A DNA stretch of 64,000 nucleotides from Monosporascus cannonballus (lineage: Eukaryota; Ascomycota; Sordariomycetes; Xylariales): contig QJNS01000246.1 of NCBI GenBank assembly GCA_004154925.1, forward strand, positions 50,564-114,563, written 5' to 3'. Positions within the stretch are counted from its first letter, which is position 1. Each line of letters starts with the position of its first letter. The notes beneath the pieces were generated by a model. The model did no database searches. It was not told the DNA's origin and was given only the letters and a program-made list of their open reading frames with translations. The position numbers and the translations under genes were made by a program. Shown here piece by piece: positions 1 through 9,763 of this stretch.

Positions 1-494
1 TAATAATATTGTGTTAAATTACGCTATATAGTAAATTCGTCTTTTAGGATAAAAGATTATGTCGGGTTTTATTAGTTTAACAGATTACAGAAATAATTAA
101 TCGAGATCGATAAAGTTCCAAATCTCAAATACGCATGCTTTAAACTGGAATTCGCCCTTAAAACGATCTTAATCTTTAGGTTTTTTATAAATAATTAAGG
201 ACGTTGATTATACGGTCGTTATTTTTATTATTAACGTATATGGATAATTAATACTAATATATAGCTGATATCGTTTTAAAAGTAGCTAATTAGCAAATAT
301 ATATGCGAATTAAACGAATAAGATTTTTAATTATCAGATATAAGGGATATTAGTTATATTGTTATATTCCGCTAAATTATACCTAATATCGCACGCGTAC
401 AACTTTAAGTAGTTTAGCCACGGAACATACATGAGCCGATCAGTATGGGACCTTTCCGTATATGGGGAGCGCTCCGCACCCCAGCTAGCTGACA
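1..494 (-). mobile_element. Cop-1: partial Copia-type LTR retrotransposon (5' end only)
   Basis: This stretch is homologous, base for base apart from C-to-T and G-to-A changes, to the right end of the complete Copia element at 4261-9758. The 1-331 part matches about 9280-9594 (internal, 5' leader in minus-strand sense) and 332-494 matches its LTR. Coding sense is inferred to be minus, so the LTR here is the 5' LTR and the rest of the element lies left of the window. No coding domain is visible in this short leader. It is RIP-like mutated. The base after the LTR starts GGACC, which would be its target duplication; the partner copy is outside the window. Confidence 0.85.
332..494 (-). repeat. 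LTR of Cop-1 (163 bp)
   Basis: On the plus strand it begins TATCAGATATAA (TGTCAGGTATAG in a less mutated copy) and ends CTAGCTGACA, the TG...CA ends of an LTR. It aligns over its full length with the LTRs at 4261-4423 and 9595-9758. Its right half (about 440-494) is GC-rich and hardly mutated, so RIP-like damage fades out inside this LTR. Confidence 0.85.
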
Positions 495-496
495 GG

Positions 497-537
497 ACCC
501 CACGGGTCCGTGGGTAAAAGTGCATGGGTGGGTATTC
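497..537. repeat. GGGT/ACCC palindromic patch at island border
   Basis: Starting 2 bp after the LTR is a perfect 7-bp inverted repeat (CCCACGG at 499-505, CCGTGGG at 508-514, GT spacer), followed by more GGGT-containing words. The same vocabulary occurs in the large palindromic array at 3945-4060 and again near 24926-24945. Function unknown; it sits where AT-rich mutated DNA gives way to normal DNA. Confidence 0.6.
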
Positions 538-1016
538 CCCCGCCCCACTTCCAACAGCACGTCGGAGAGCCTGCTTCAGACAGACTGTTTGAGCTAAGCC
601 CCATATATGAGATTCCTTCCGTTGCTCCACTCTCCATACCACTCCGATATCACGTCAATGTCCCCACGCTTTGACGCTGCAGAAAAGAGTCGTATTTTAG
701 AATTTTAATCCGTGCACATTGGTGTGGAGTTGGCCCAGAAAGGCGACCCATCCAGATGTCACTTCTCCGATGACACAGTATCAAAGCTTCAAAGCCGCAC
801 GCGTTACAGTGCATATCAACTGGCATCGGGTCCCCTTATCTGTTACGGGACAGCCCCCTTCCCCACCATCACAGAGACCAGACTTTACAATGGCATCCGT
901 AAACAACCATAGATTGTCTTAGTTGCTCAAATTTATCAGCAGTCATTCAGGTCCTCTTCCGTCTCTTGACACGTTTACAGTCTCGCTAAGACTATATCGC
1001 GCTAGTAGAGAGCGGA
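538..1016 (+). promoter_or_regulatory. Upstream region of the dehydrogenase gene
   Basis: Unmutated DNA with no convincing gene. Two short open frames start near 712-719 but lack any recognisable domain and overlap each other, so I treat them as chance. The last 80 bases are pyrimidine-rich with a CTCTTCCGTCTCTTG-like stretch before the start codon, typical of fungal 5' leaders. No clear TATA box was seen. The region is taken to hold the promoter of the gene at 1017 by position only. Confidence 0.4.
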
Positions 1017-2242
1017 ATGTCTACGAAAGGCACCATTCTCTTGACAGGCGCTAACGGTGGCCTCGGTGTCGCAGTGGTGCGCAAGATTGTGTCTCGGCCA
1101 GAGCTGGCTGCTTACCACGGCCTATACGCCGTTCGTGACGCATCATCATCCCTAAGACTGCGATCTGCCCTCAGAGACGCTGCCGTCGGGCCTCACTCCC
1201 ACGATATCGTACCACTAGAACTGACTAGCCTGGCCGCCGTGCGCGACGTAGCCACCACCATCAACGTCCGTGTTGCAGCTGGCGAGATCCCGCCTATCCG
1301 GGTTCTCATTCTGAACGCGGCGTACCTTGAGTTCGAGGAACAGACCTGGACCGACGAAGGTTTCGACATCAGCTTTGCAGCATCCTACTTGGGCCACTGG
1401 CTTTTAACGTTGATGTTGCTGCGGAGTATGGACCGGGATGTTGGGCGGATTCTCGTCATTGGGAGTTCTGCCCATGAGTGAGTAATTTCCAAGGGAAGAA
1501 GCGTCCTTCGGGCCTTACTACCAAGAAGCGATTTGATATAAGATTTAAGGGATACTGATACAGATGGTCTCACCTAGTACACAAGACACGCGTAACAATG
1601 CGGGTGCACAATATATCGAGAAAAAATGGCAGACCATATTCCATGATAGCACCGAGCCTATCGCCAAGGGTACATGGAGTTCAACCAAAGAAGATCCCTC
1701 ATTTCGCGGCGGCTACCGACGATATGGTGCAGCTAAGCTGTGCCAAGTAATGATGATGTGCGTTCTCCCATGTCTTTCTCCTCAGTGCCACGCCGCCCTG
1801 AAGCAAACTATAAAATCTTACCTATCATTACTGTAGACCAGAACTCCAGCGCCGGCTTGACGCGGATCCCTTACTAAAGGATATTTCCGTACTCGGCATC
1901 GACCCTGGCTCGACCCCTACTTACCTCGTCCGCCGAGGTGACTGGAGGATCGTTGGGCTCTGGACGTTGATCATGCCCTGGCTGGTGGTGATACTCACGT
2001 GGCTCTGGCCGAACGGGACCAACCGTACGCTCACAAAGTCCTCAGCGGACATCGTAGCGGCCGCGTTTGACTCGAATCCAACCCTGGGCGAGCGGCCAAA
2101 AGGGCCGTATCCGAATGGGGAGGAGCGGAGGGAGATGGCTGCCGAGGCAAGGGATGCTAGGAAGCGGGAGATCTTGTGGAAAGACACCGCGAAGTATACC
2201 CAGTTGGACCAGAAGGACACCATTCTCGCCAACTGGGCGTAG
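1017..2242 (+). CDS. Short-chain dehydrogenase/reductase (SDR), three exons, intact
   Basis: Predicted join(1017..1477, 1578..1757, 1837..2242), 348 residues. The N-terminal Rossmann motif TGANGGLG (residues 10-17), the NAAY motif (100-103), the GSS catalytic-serine segment (149-151) and YGAAK (203-207, YxxxK active site) are all present in order, so an NAD(P)H-dependent oxidoreductase is expected; substrate unknown. Intron 1 (1478-1577) uses GTGAGT and a CTAG acceptor at 1574-1577: the nearer CAG at 1561-1563 would break the frame, whereas CTAG restores SSAHDTQDTRNN. Intron 2 (1758-1836) uses GTGCGT...TGTAG and restores QVMMIPELQRRLDADP. The C-terminal part has a Trp-rich hydrophobic run (about residues 250-268) that could be a membrane segment. 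The start codon has purines upstream (AGCGGAATG). It resembles fungal retinol-dehydrogenase-like SDRs. No stop or frameshift is seen although transposons flank it on both sides. Confidence 0.88.
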
Positions 2243-3372
2243 TAATTAGGGGTTGCCTGTTGCTTCATATCTTTGGGGGGTAGGGGGCGGGGGGCGCTGT
2301 TCAGGCAGAGCAGTCAGGATGGGGCCCGAAGTCATGTTCGTATCAAGTTTTATCCATTCATCAAAACGACAAACCTCGCAATAGTCGCTTCAATTCAGAT
2401 ATAAGAGGAAGCCCGAACCATTAGTATACCGAACACGTCGGGTCACGCGGTCCCTTCGCTAAGTCAACTATCTTCGAATACGATATAGTGACTCTGACTC
2501 ATTGGCGAGAAAGAGTATTTAGGAGTCATCGCGGCTCATTAAAAGGGGTATACGTCCATGCCCAAGGCGGAAGTGAAGTGTTCTGTAGGGACTAACAGCT
2601 GTGCCAGTGAAAATTACGTGTGAGCAACATCGCTGGAGAAATATGTTTTGGGTAAGCGGGCTCTTCATACGAGTAAGAAGGTCGACAATATGCGAGGCTC
2701 TTGGTGCGACATTGGCACAAATTCACCTCACTGCTGCTGAGGATATCCGAAAGCCAACAAGCTGCGTGACATCGCGCAGCATTGCAACTGTTGCAGGTTC
2801 CATAAACAGAAGCTAGCCCCCCACGACTTTAATGCATTTGGGCCAAGACAAGGGCGGATGCCGAAATAGACGCATTTGACGGAGTGTCGTTGGCAAGCCC
2901 ATACGCACAATGCAAGGGTAGCAGCTGTTGGTGCCGTAATTGTCACCCGGCTACCTAGCGCCGAATCTTACGGCCTGAGCACCCGCCGCGGCTTTCCGGT
3001 ATATGTACGGCTGTGGGCACCCTGTTGATTGCTACCAAGATCATATACATCGAGGGATTCCGAAGTACGTTGCAGGAATCACATGCAGGTAAGCTGGAAT
3101 GGCAAGTCATGGCAGGGTTGTATAAGCAGCTGTCGCCCAACGCAACCAACTTGCAGCCGCGATCATCGCACTTTCAGGATGTCTTACGAGCCACCCACCT
3201 GCGATACTGCTTTCCCGATAAAGGCTGTAAATCATGTTGTTTCGCATCAGCTTCTAAGTTCTTCACACTCCACTGACAAATTTTCCTACTTGTCTCTACA
3301 CTTAGCCGTCCTCATCCACGCCAAATATTATTTCACATCCACAGATTTCAAAACTTAGAACGATAACAAACC
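2243..3372. other. Intergenic region, unmutated, no supported gene
   Basis: Normal base composition with CA/TG intact. Small open frames exist on both strands (for example 2601-2816, 3013-3276) but they show no domain, no signal peptide and no sensible splice continuation. The block just after the dehydrogenase stop is G-rich (about 2275-2293). The last 150 bases before 3373 are CT-rich with CAC/CTC runs and look like the leader of the following membrane-protein gene. Confidence 0.5.
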
Positions 3373-3745
3373 ATGTCGGTTCCACCGGTAGCAGATCTCT
3401 GCCAGTTCCCGGCGCTACCCCCTCCGAATGGGGTGACGCCTAACTTCACCGACCCGTCTCCGAATCTCGAGCCCACCTTGATCGGCATTACCGGCGTAAT
3501 GACGGCAGCAGGGGCCCTGTTCGTTGCCGGCAGGGTATATGGTAACTGGCGGCGATTACACATATCTGACTGTATGTTAGTCCGGATGTAATGTTCAAGT
3601 TTTTGAGACTGGCAAACTGATTAATGGTTCGTAGACTGCGCAATCGCCGCCCTGGTATTTGATGGTGCCTAGTCCGCTATCATTCTAGCGAGTATGCCCG
3701 AGTTGCCATTCCGAGTTGAGCGCGAGGCGGGTTGTTGGCATGAGG
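3373..3745 (+). pseudogene. 5' fragment of a Pth11/rhodopsin-like fungal integral membrane protein
   Basis: Exon 1 (3373-3571) encodes a start of the form MSVPPVADLCQFPALPPPNG followed by an N-terminal extracellular stretch with PNFTDP, then a first hydrophobic segment (LIGITGVMTAAGALFVAGRV) and a basic loop ending RLHISD. This is the usual N-terminus of the fungal seven-helix family that includes Pth11-like receptors. A GTATGT donor at 3572 and a TAG acceptor at 3632-3634 join ISD to YCAIAALVF, the start of helix 2. The second exon has an in-frame TAG (3670-3672) in the helix, then continues as SAIILASMPELPFRVE before similarity fades near 3745. Helices 3-7 are absent, so it is a remnant truncated by rearrangement. 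Family assignment is by recognition of pattern, not by search. Confidence 0.65.
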
Positions 3746-3944
3746 TACAGTGCACAAATATATGCGTCACCAATGGGATACTCCAGCATGTTGGTTTAAC
3801 GGGCATTACATGAAGGTTATCAGGTCACCCAGCGAGAGGCGGCTGTATGGATATAAAGGGGCTTCACTTCACAGCTTTGAGCTAACATAGTCATATCAAT
3901 GCAGTTGAACTTTGTCGTTCAGCTTAGGGTGAGGGAGGACCCAC
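3746..3944 (+). other. Possible promoter and 5' end of a destroyed gene
   Basis: GGATATAAAGGGG (about 3849-3861) is a good fungal TATA-like box, followed about 45 bases later by CATATCAATG with the ATG at 3899. The frame begins MQLNFVVQL, which could be a signal-peptide start, but within about ten codons it runs into the palindromic ACCC/GGGT array, which is not plausible coding sequence. I read this as a gene start cut off by that array; it may equally be chance. Confidence 0.3.
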
Positions 3945-4060
3945 CGAAAATTACCCACGGCCCACGGGTACCCGCGGGTAATGCCAAGGACCCATGGGTG
4001 ACCCATGGGTCCTTGGCGCAAGTCAGAATTACCCGCGGGTACCCAATAGGTAATGCCAAA
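3945..4060. repeat. GC-rich palindromic array of ACCC...GGGT units
   Basis: The core is a perfect 16-bp inverted repeat, CCAAGGACCCATGGGT at 3984-3999 and its complement at 4001-4016, separated by one G. A second, outer pair of 17-bp arms flanks it: GGGTACCCGCGGGTAAT at 3966-3982 and the exact complement at 4028-4044, with unequal gaps of 1 and 11 bases. Each arm is itself built from short palindromes (ACCCATGGGT, ACCCGCGGGT). The DNA could extrude a cruciform. No transposase or target duplication is seen. It lies exactly at the border between unmutated and RIP-mutated DNA. Confidence 0.85.
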
Positions 4061-4255
4061 AACCTATTAGATATCTACGACTATCTATTAACAAAATACG
4101 TAAATTCCAAATTTATTTTTAAAAAAATAAGGAAATAATTTGAAATAATTATTATATATAATAAACCAAATCCATTAAAACCAGTTATTCCTATAAGTTT
4201 AACCTAACGAAAAAAAAGGGAAAATTATTTACGTTACGGCCAGCAATCCCATGCC
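4061..4255. other. AT-rich border sequence
   Basis: AT-rich DNA with poly-A runs and no gene; I see nothing else in it. The last five bases before the Copia element (ATAAC, 4256-4260) are its target duplication. Confidence 0.5.
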
Positions 4256-4260
4256 ATAAC

Positions 4261-4423
4261 TGTCAGGTATAGGGGATATCAGTTGTTGTTGTATTCAGCT
4301 AATTGCGTGCGCTCTCGCAACGCGTACAACTTTAGTGTAGCCTAGGAACGGAGTATATATACTCCGTTCAGAAGGTGACCTTTCCGTATTTGGTGTGCTA
4401 TAGCACACCTTGGCTAGTTGATA
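4261..4423 (-). repeat. 3' LTR of Cop-2
   Basis: 163 bp from TGTCAGGTATAG to CTAGTTGATA; pairs with 9595-9758. It contains the palindromic words GAGTATATATACTC and TGTGCTATAGCACA, also present in weaker form in the other copies. The TATATATA stretch could be the promoter of the element. It is the least mutated of the three LTR copies in its right half. Confidence 0.88.
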
Positions 4424-4434
4424 TACCCCCTTAA
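4424..4434 (-). promoter_or_regulatory. Polypurine tract of Cop-2
   Basis: On the minus strand TTAAGGGGGTA abuts the 3' LTR. Polypurine runs at this position prime plus-strand DNA synthesis in LTR retrotransposons; here it is the main evidence, with the integrase frame, for minus orientation. Confidence 0.6.
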
Positions 4435-7219
4435 CGCTTTGAAATATTTAGGGCGTTAATTATTATTTTTTATCATTTTTTAAAGTTACAGCTGTTTATT
4501 TTACTTGTTTTCTAGCGATTAAGTCCTTCCGATCAGCTAGTTCCGTTTTTGAAATTATCTGTAAAATGTTTTTCCGTTATTTAAGAGCTTTCGTAATATT
4601 TATTAATCTTAGTTGTTTTGTAAAGTGTTTAAAGATTTTTTTTAGGAAGGCTTTTTTTAATTTATTTATTAATGAATTATCCGTAAGTATATAATTTATT
4701 TTGAGTAGGGTTTTCTTTTGCTACTTTTCGGAATTAATAATTATATATATTAATATATCGTAATTTCGTTATAAAAAGGACAATATCCGCGTTAATAAGC
4801 TATATTGTTTGCAAATTATCGTATTATATATTTAATAATCCCGTTTTTAGACTAATATTTAATTTAGTAATTAATTAAAAAATAAAAAGTGCTTTTTGGA
4901 AATTTATATAAAAAATAATAATTTTATTTCGGTTATATAAATAATTATTATATGTTATTTGTTTATTTTTTATTTAGTTACTTTTCCAAATAGTTTTATA
5001 ATATATATTTAGAAACTTTTTCGGTTAATAATATTGTTCGTAAAAAAAAGGTTATTTAATATATTTATCGAATTTTCGTCGCCGAATTACCAAATTTATC
5101 TTTTAGTTTTAATTAAGCATAATATAATTTAATTAACGGTTTTATGATTAGCGGTATTAGGATTTAAGTTAAATCGAGTTAAAGAGGATACGGCAAAAAA
5201 TATATCGGGTTAGGTATTAATTATTACGGATAAAATCGAACTTATTTTTTCTAATATTTTTAATTAAATTTGGATTAGTTGAATTAAGATTGCGCAATGA
5301 TTTTACTGTATTAATAACGTATTTGGAAAATTATTTAAACGTTTTTAGAGATAAAGTTAATTAATTTATTTATAAAATTAAATTAAAATAACTTGATTTT
5401 CCGGTTAAATTTTTTTAATTATTTCGATGCCGAAAAACCATTAAAAACTTTTATTTTTTAAAACGGTATACCATTTTTTAATTTGTTAAATCGTTTAATT
5501 AATTAAATATTCGTTTTTTTTGCGGTACGTAACGATAATATTATTAACTTAAAAAAATACCTTTTAACGAAAAAAATAATAAGGCTTATAAAAACGGGGT
5601 TAAATACTAAATCCTTTAATATATTAATAAAGTATTTTTATTACAATAATAATAATGTTTTTAAACCATATAAAACCTTTCTAATCCGTAAGGTTTTATT
5701 ATAATATAAATACCTAAAGGCGTTCTTATATATACGTTATAAGAGAAATTCGCGTACACGAAAATGTTAATAATATTATATTATTTAAGTTTTAAGTTAT
5801 ATTGGATTACGATGGCAATTAACGTTTAAAAAGATTTTCCGGTAAACGTAAATATATATATATTGCAATATGTATTTTTTTAATTATTAATTATATACGT
5901 ATTATAAATCGTACTTTATATTTTTGTAATTAACCATTTTTATCGAATTTATAAATATATATTTATATATATCTTAGGACCTGTTTTTTGTAACAAAAAA
6001 TTAATTAATAAATTTCTAGGATTACATATTTTTATAATTTTAAAAGTAAGGTTTTTCGGCTTTTAAAAGTCTTTGCCTTAATAAATATATATTTAGCTTT
6101 TTATGGCCTTACGGCGGTAAAGGTAAATTACTCCTATATATCCGGTTTTGCGATTTGGGTATCTTTTCGTATATTAATAAATTAAAACTTTTTCGATTAA
6201 GGCGGCGCGTATTTCGGGTAATTAATTTCTTTAAATTTCCGTAATTTATCGGCCGATTATCGAAAATCCTTACAAAATAAGCTAATTATCTTATATTAAA
6301 AACGGGTTTTTTTATTTTGTAATCGTTTTACATAATGCTATTTCGGTGCGGAATATATGGAGAATTTACGTTTATAACCCATAAAATGCTTACGTTTTTT
6401 ACTGTTACTTTAAGTTAAATAATATAATTAAAATTTAAAGTTATTATTATTTTTTCCGTTAACAAAATAATCGTAATAATTATTAAAGCAAACGTTAAAA
6501 ACAATTAATTTAAAAAATAAGAATAATTCGAATGTAACGGTTATATAAAAGTAATTAATCCTTTGTAAATAAATTTATTTTTATTTATTTTGTACTTTTG
6601 TTATTTTAATACTATTTTATTCTAAAATTTCCGGTTTAACCGGCAATTAAATTATTTCCTTTAGGCTTTTATCTTCTTTTTATATATAAATATTTAGGTA
6701 GCCTTTAATTTAAATAAATATAAATATTTATCAAAAAATATATATTAATATGTTTTCGTTAATATAAAAAAATCGTTTTTAAAATCCTTAGCATTTCTAG
6801 TAAAAATAACAATTTTGTTAAATTATACGTTTTAAATAACGATAATTTTATTCGCTAAAAGGTTTTAAATTTCGTAAATATTTGTTGATCGGTAACCGAC
6901 GAAATAACCGATTTAAGTTTTTGAATTTAGTTTTTAAAATGTTTATTTTTTTATAATGGTTTTCGTTATAACATATGCCATATAATTATAGGTTCGTAAA
7001 TAAATTTATTTTAGTTTGTAATTAAATACCGTAATATAGTTTTTATATACCAAATAAATATAATAAACTTTATATGGATTTTATTAAAAAAATCCGTATT
7101 TCGAAATACGGTTATATAGATATATTACCGCTTTAAAAATATATATAATTAGGAATAAAAGTAATTTAACGTTATTTTGCATTACGGTTATTTTTTCCTT
7201 AACTATATTCTTTAAACGT

Positions 7220-7640
7220 TTTATACCCCCGTTTTAAATTTAGGTATAAGATGTTAAAAGTTTTAATCTGATATTAAAAAAGGCGATTATAACGTATTTT
7301 GAAATAAATAATTTTTTAAGATTTCGTTATCGTATTCGATTATTTATGGAAATATTTTGTCTCAGTTTTTAAAAACGTTTAAAAAATATCGGAATATATT
7401 AATTAAAATATTTTGTTTTTAATTTTTAAAGTAAATATTATAAATATAATTTAAATACCTATCGGTAACAAATATTACGTATTTGTCTTTTTCCGGATTT
7501 TCCTCGAAGTCCGTAAAGTCGATAGCTATTTTTTGGTCTGATTGGAAGGCTTTTTCTTTCAGTATACGACCTATTTGCCTTTTAGCCTTTGTTTTGGCGT
7601 AGGTTTAATATTCGACCGTCGTAAGGCCTTTTACTCGTAC
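7220..7640 (-). pseudogene. Copia integrase remnant
   Basis: Minus-strand reading gives a basic region, then AIDFTDFEE (about 7502-7530) and KYVIFVTDRYLNYI downstream, then IIEYDNEI near 7321-7346. This order (hydrophobic-Asp strand, TDR[YW]S strand, second Asp) is the catalytic core of the fungal Ty1/Copia integrase. The frame is broken by several TAA codons that could come from CAA or TGG by RIP-type change. Gag, reverse transcriptase and RNase H must flank it (gag to the right, RT/RNase H to the left), but they are too decayed to delimit by eye. Confidence 0.7.
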
Positions 7641-9594
7641 CTTTTTTATATAGGACGGAAATTAAGTAATTACTTTAAAACCTAAATAACTTAAATATAA
7701 ATATTATATGGTTCTATTGCCGGTACGTAATAATTTTGCAGTCCTTAAATTAACGTTTCGTTTATAGGCCGTAAATGCTACGTTAAATATTATTACGTTA
7801 ATACTTTCGAAAACCAATTAATTAAATTCATTTCTTAACGTAATAATTATGTGATTAGATTTATTTCGAATATAAATATTAATTTCTTTATTATTTTATC
7901 AGTATTTTCTTTTCTGGAATTATCGGAATAATGTTAGGTTATATACGAAATCGTTATAATAAGTTATATTATATAAACGTAATACCTTGATATCGTTAGA
8001 ATTTCGAAATAACATATTTATTTTTTCGTAATTATTAATTAGAACGAAATTATTGCTTACGCATATTTTGTCGTTTTGTATGGTAAGTTTATAATTAAAA
8101 AAATCTGTTAATTACGTTAAAAATATGTATTATTAACTCTAAGTCCAGGATGAAAAAATTCCATAAGGGATAAAACGAAACGCTTATTGCATCGCGTACG
8201 TAATTAATCAAAAAATACGTTAATATCCGTTTTATTCTTTTTGGAAGTTATTTCGTTTTTTGGGCTGTTAATTTTTCCATACCTTTTGATAATTATTCGA
8301 TTTTTTCCTATAGGGATTAATTAAAAGTAAGTTATTAATAAATTAATTCTATTATTTCGTTATTAAAGCGAAAACGTATTAAAGCCTTATTAAAGAACGT
8401 ATAAAAACATTAAGGTAATATGTAATAAGGATTTAAATAAGCTTTATAACGGGTATCGTAAGTATTTAATTTATTACGTTTTTTTTGCTAACGTTTCGGT
8501 CCGAATAAGAACTTTTACGATTACTTCGTTTTTGTCTTCGTACCGAAATTTTCCTTTGCGGCTAGGGATTAATAAATTTGGTTTTTTCCTAATTAAAATC
8601 ATTTTGAACAAATAAATTTGTTGAAATTTTATAAAAGGTTAAAAACGTTATCTTAATATTTCGCGATATTAACGGGGGATGGGTTATAACCCAATAATTT
8701 AAAAAGTTAATTATTACTTTTTGGAAAGTAATCGTACCGTTATCGATCTTAATTCTTTTTATTATCTGGAAGGTAATATTTTATATTTTAATTATAAGTG
8801 CTAATACTATATATAGGTCGTTAATTTATATAATTATCGTTTTCGTTTTTAAAATATTATATCGTTATCTTAAAACCATAATTTTTGGTTAATTTACAAA
8901 TTATTCGTTTATCTTTTTATCAAATTTCGATATTTGTTTTAATATTTTGCGATATTTTCGTTAAGTATTAATCAGGAACCTATTATCGTATATTTTGTTT
9001 AATTCGGCCAGTTTGGCGTATTAATTCTGTACGTTTTTATTTAAATGGAAATTCGTTTCCCTAATTGCTGAAAATATTAACTTTAAAACCTATTTCGTTA
9101 AATCGTTAATATGTTTACGAAAAGTATCGTATTTTCGATTTTTGAAAATATATAGCTTAAAGTCCTAATTATAGGCTTATTTGCTTTAAGTCGTTATTTT
9201 AAGGGTATCTATTAGGTGTCCCGTAATATTAATTTTTTCGGTAATTATTTTCAAACGATAAAAACGATAATAAAATATTGGATTGCGTTATATAGCGAAT
9301 TCGTTTCTTAGGATAGGAGGTTATATCGGGTTTTATTGATTTAACAGGTTACAGAAATAATTAATCAGGATTGATAAAGTCCCAAATGTTAAGCGCGTAC
9401 GTTTTAGATTGGAATTCGCCCTTAAAGCGGTCCTAGTTTTTGAGTCCTTTATAAATAACTAAGGGCGGTAACGGTATGGTCGTTGTCATTAATATTTGAA
9501 TATATTAACATTTATTATTAATATATAGCCAATATCGTTTTAACAATAACTAATTAATAAATATATATGCGAATTAAACGAATAAGATTTTTAA

Positions 9595-9758
9595 TGGTTA
9601 GATATAGGGAATATTAGTTGTTGTTGTATTTAGCTAATTGCGTACGTTTTCGCAACGCGTATAACTTTAGTGTAGCCTAAGAACGGAGTATATATATTCC
9701 GTTCCGAAGGTGACCTCTCCATATTCGGTGTGCTATAGCATATCCTGGCTAGCTGACA
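9595..9758 (-). repeat. 5' LTR of Cop-2
   Basis: 164 bp beginning TGGTTAGATATAGGG and ending CTAGCTGACA, followed by the ATAAC duplication. Its differences from 4261-4423 are mostly C/T and G/A exchanges. Confidence 0.88.
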
Positions 9759-9763
9759 ATAAC

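Larger units (their letters stand above)
4261..9758 (-). mobile_element. Cop-2: complete RIP-mutated Copia LTR retrotransposon
   Basis: Two similar terminal repeats (4261-4423, 9595-9758) in direct orientation flank about 5.2 kb, and the whole is bordered by a perfect 5-bp duplication ATAAC (4256-4260 and 9759-9763). Coding sense is minus: a polypurine tract lies directly inside the left LTR when read on the minus strand, and Copia-type integrase residues are readable on the minus strand near 7.2-7.6 kb. All frames are interrupted by TAA/TAG and the sequence has lost nearly all CpA/TpG while keeping CpG. It cannot be autonomous. A second copy's 5' end lies at 1-494. Confidence 0.9.

Noticed and set aside
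334..642. 102-codon open frame on the minus strand
   Set aside because: It runs through the Copia LTR and the palindromic patch; no domain, and the LTR explains most of it.
712..922. Two overlapping plus-strand open frames upstream of the dehydrogenase
   Set aside because: Overlap in different frames, no domain, no good start context; treated as promoter/leader DNA.
3899..4138. 79-codon frame starting MQLNFVVQL
   Set aside because: After about ten codons it translates the palindromic ACCC/GGGT array and then AT-rich DNA; at best a truncated gene start.
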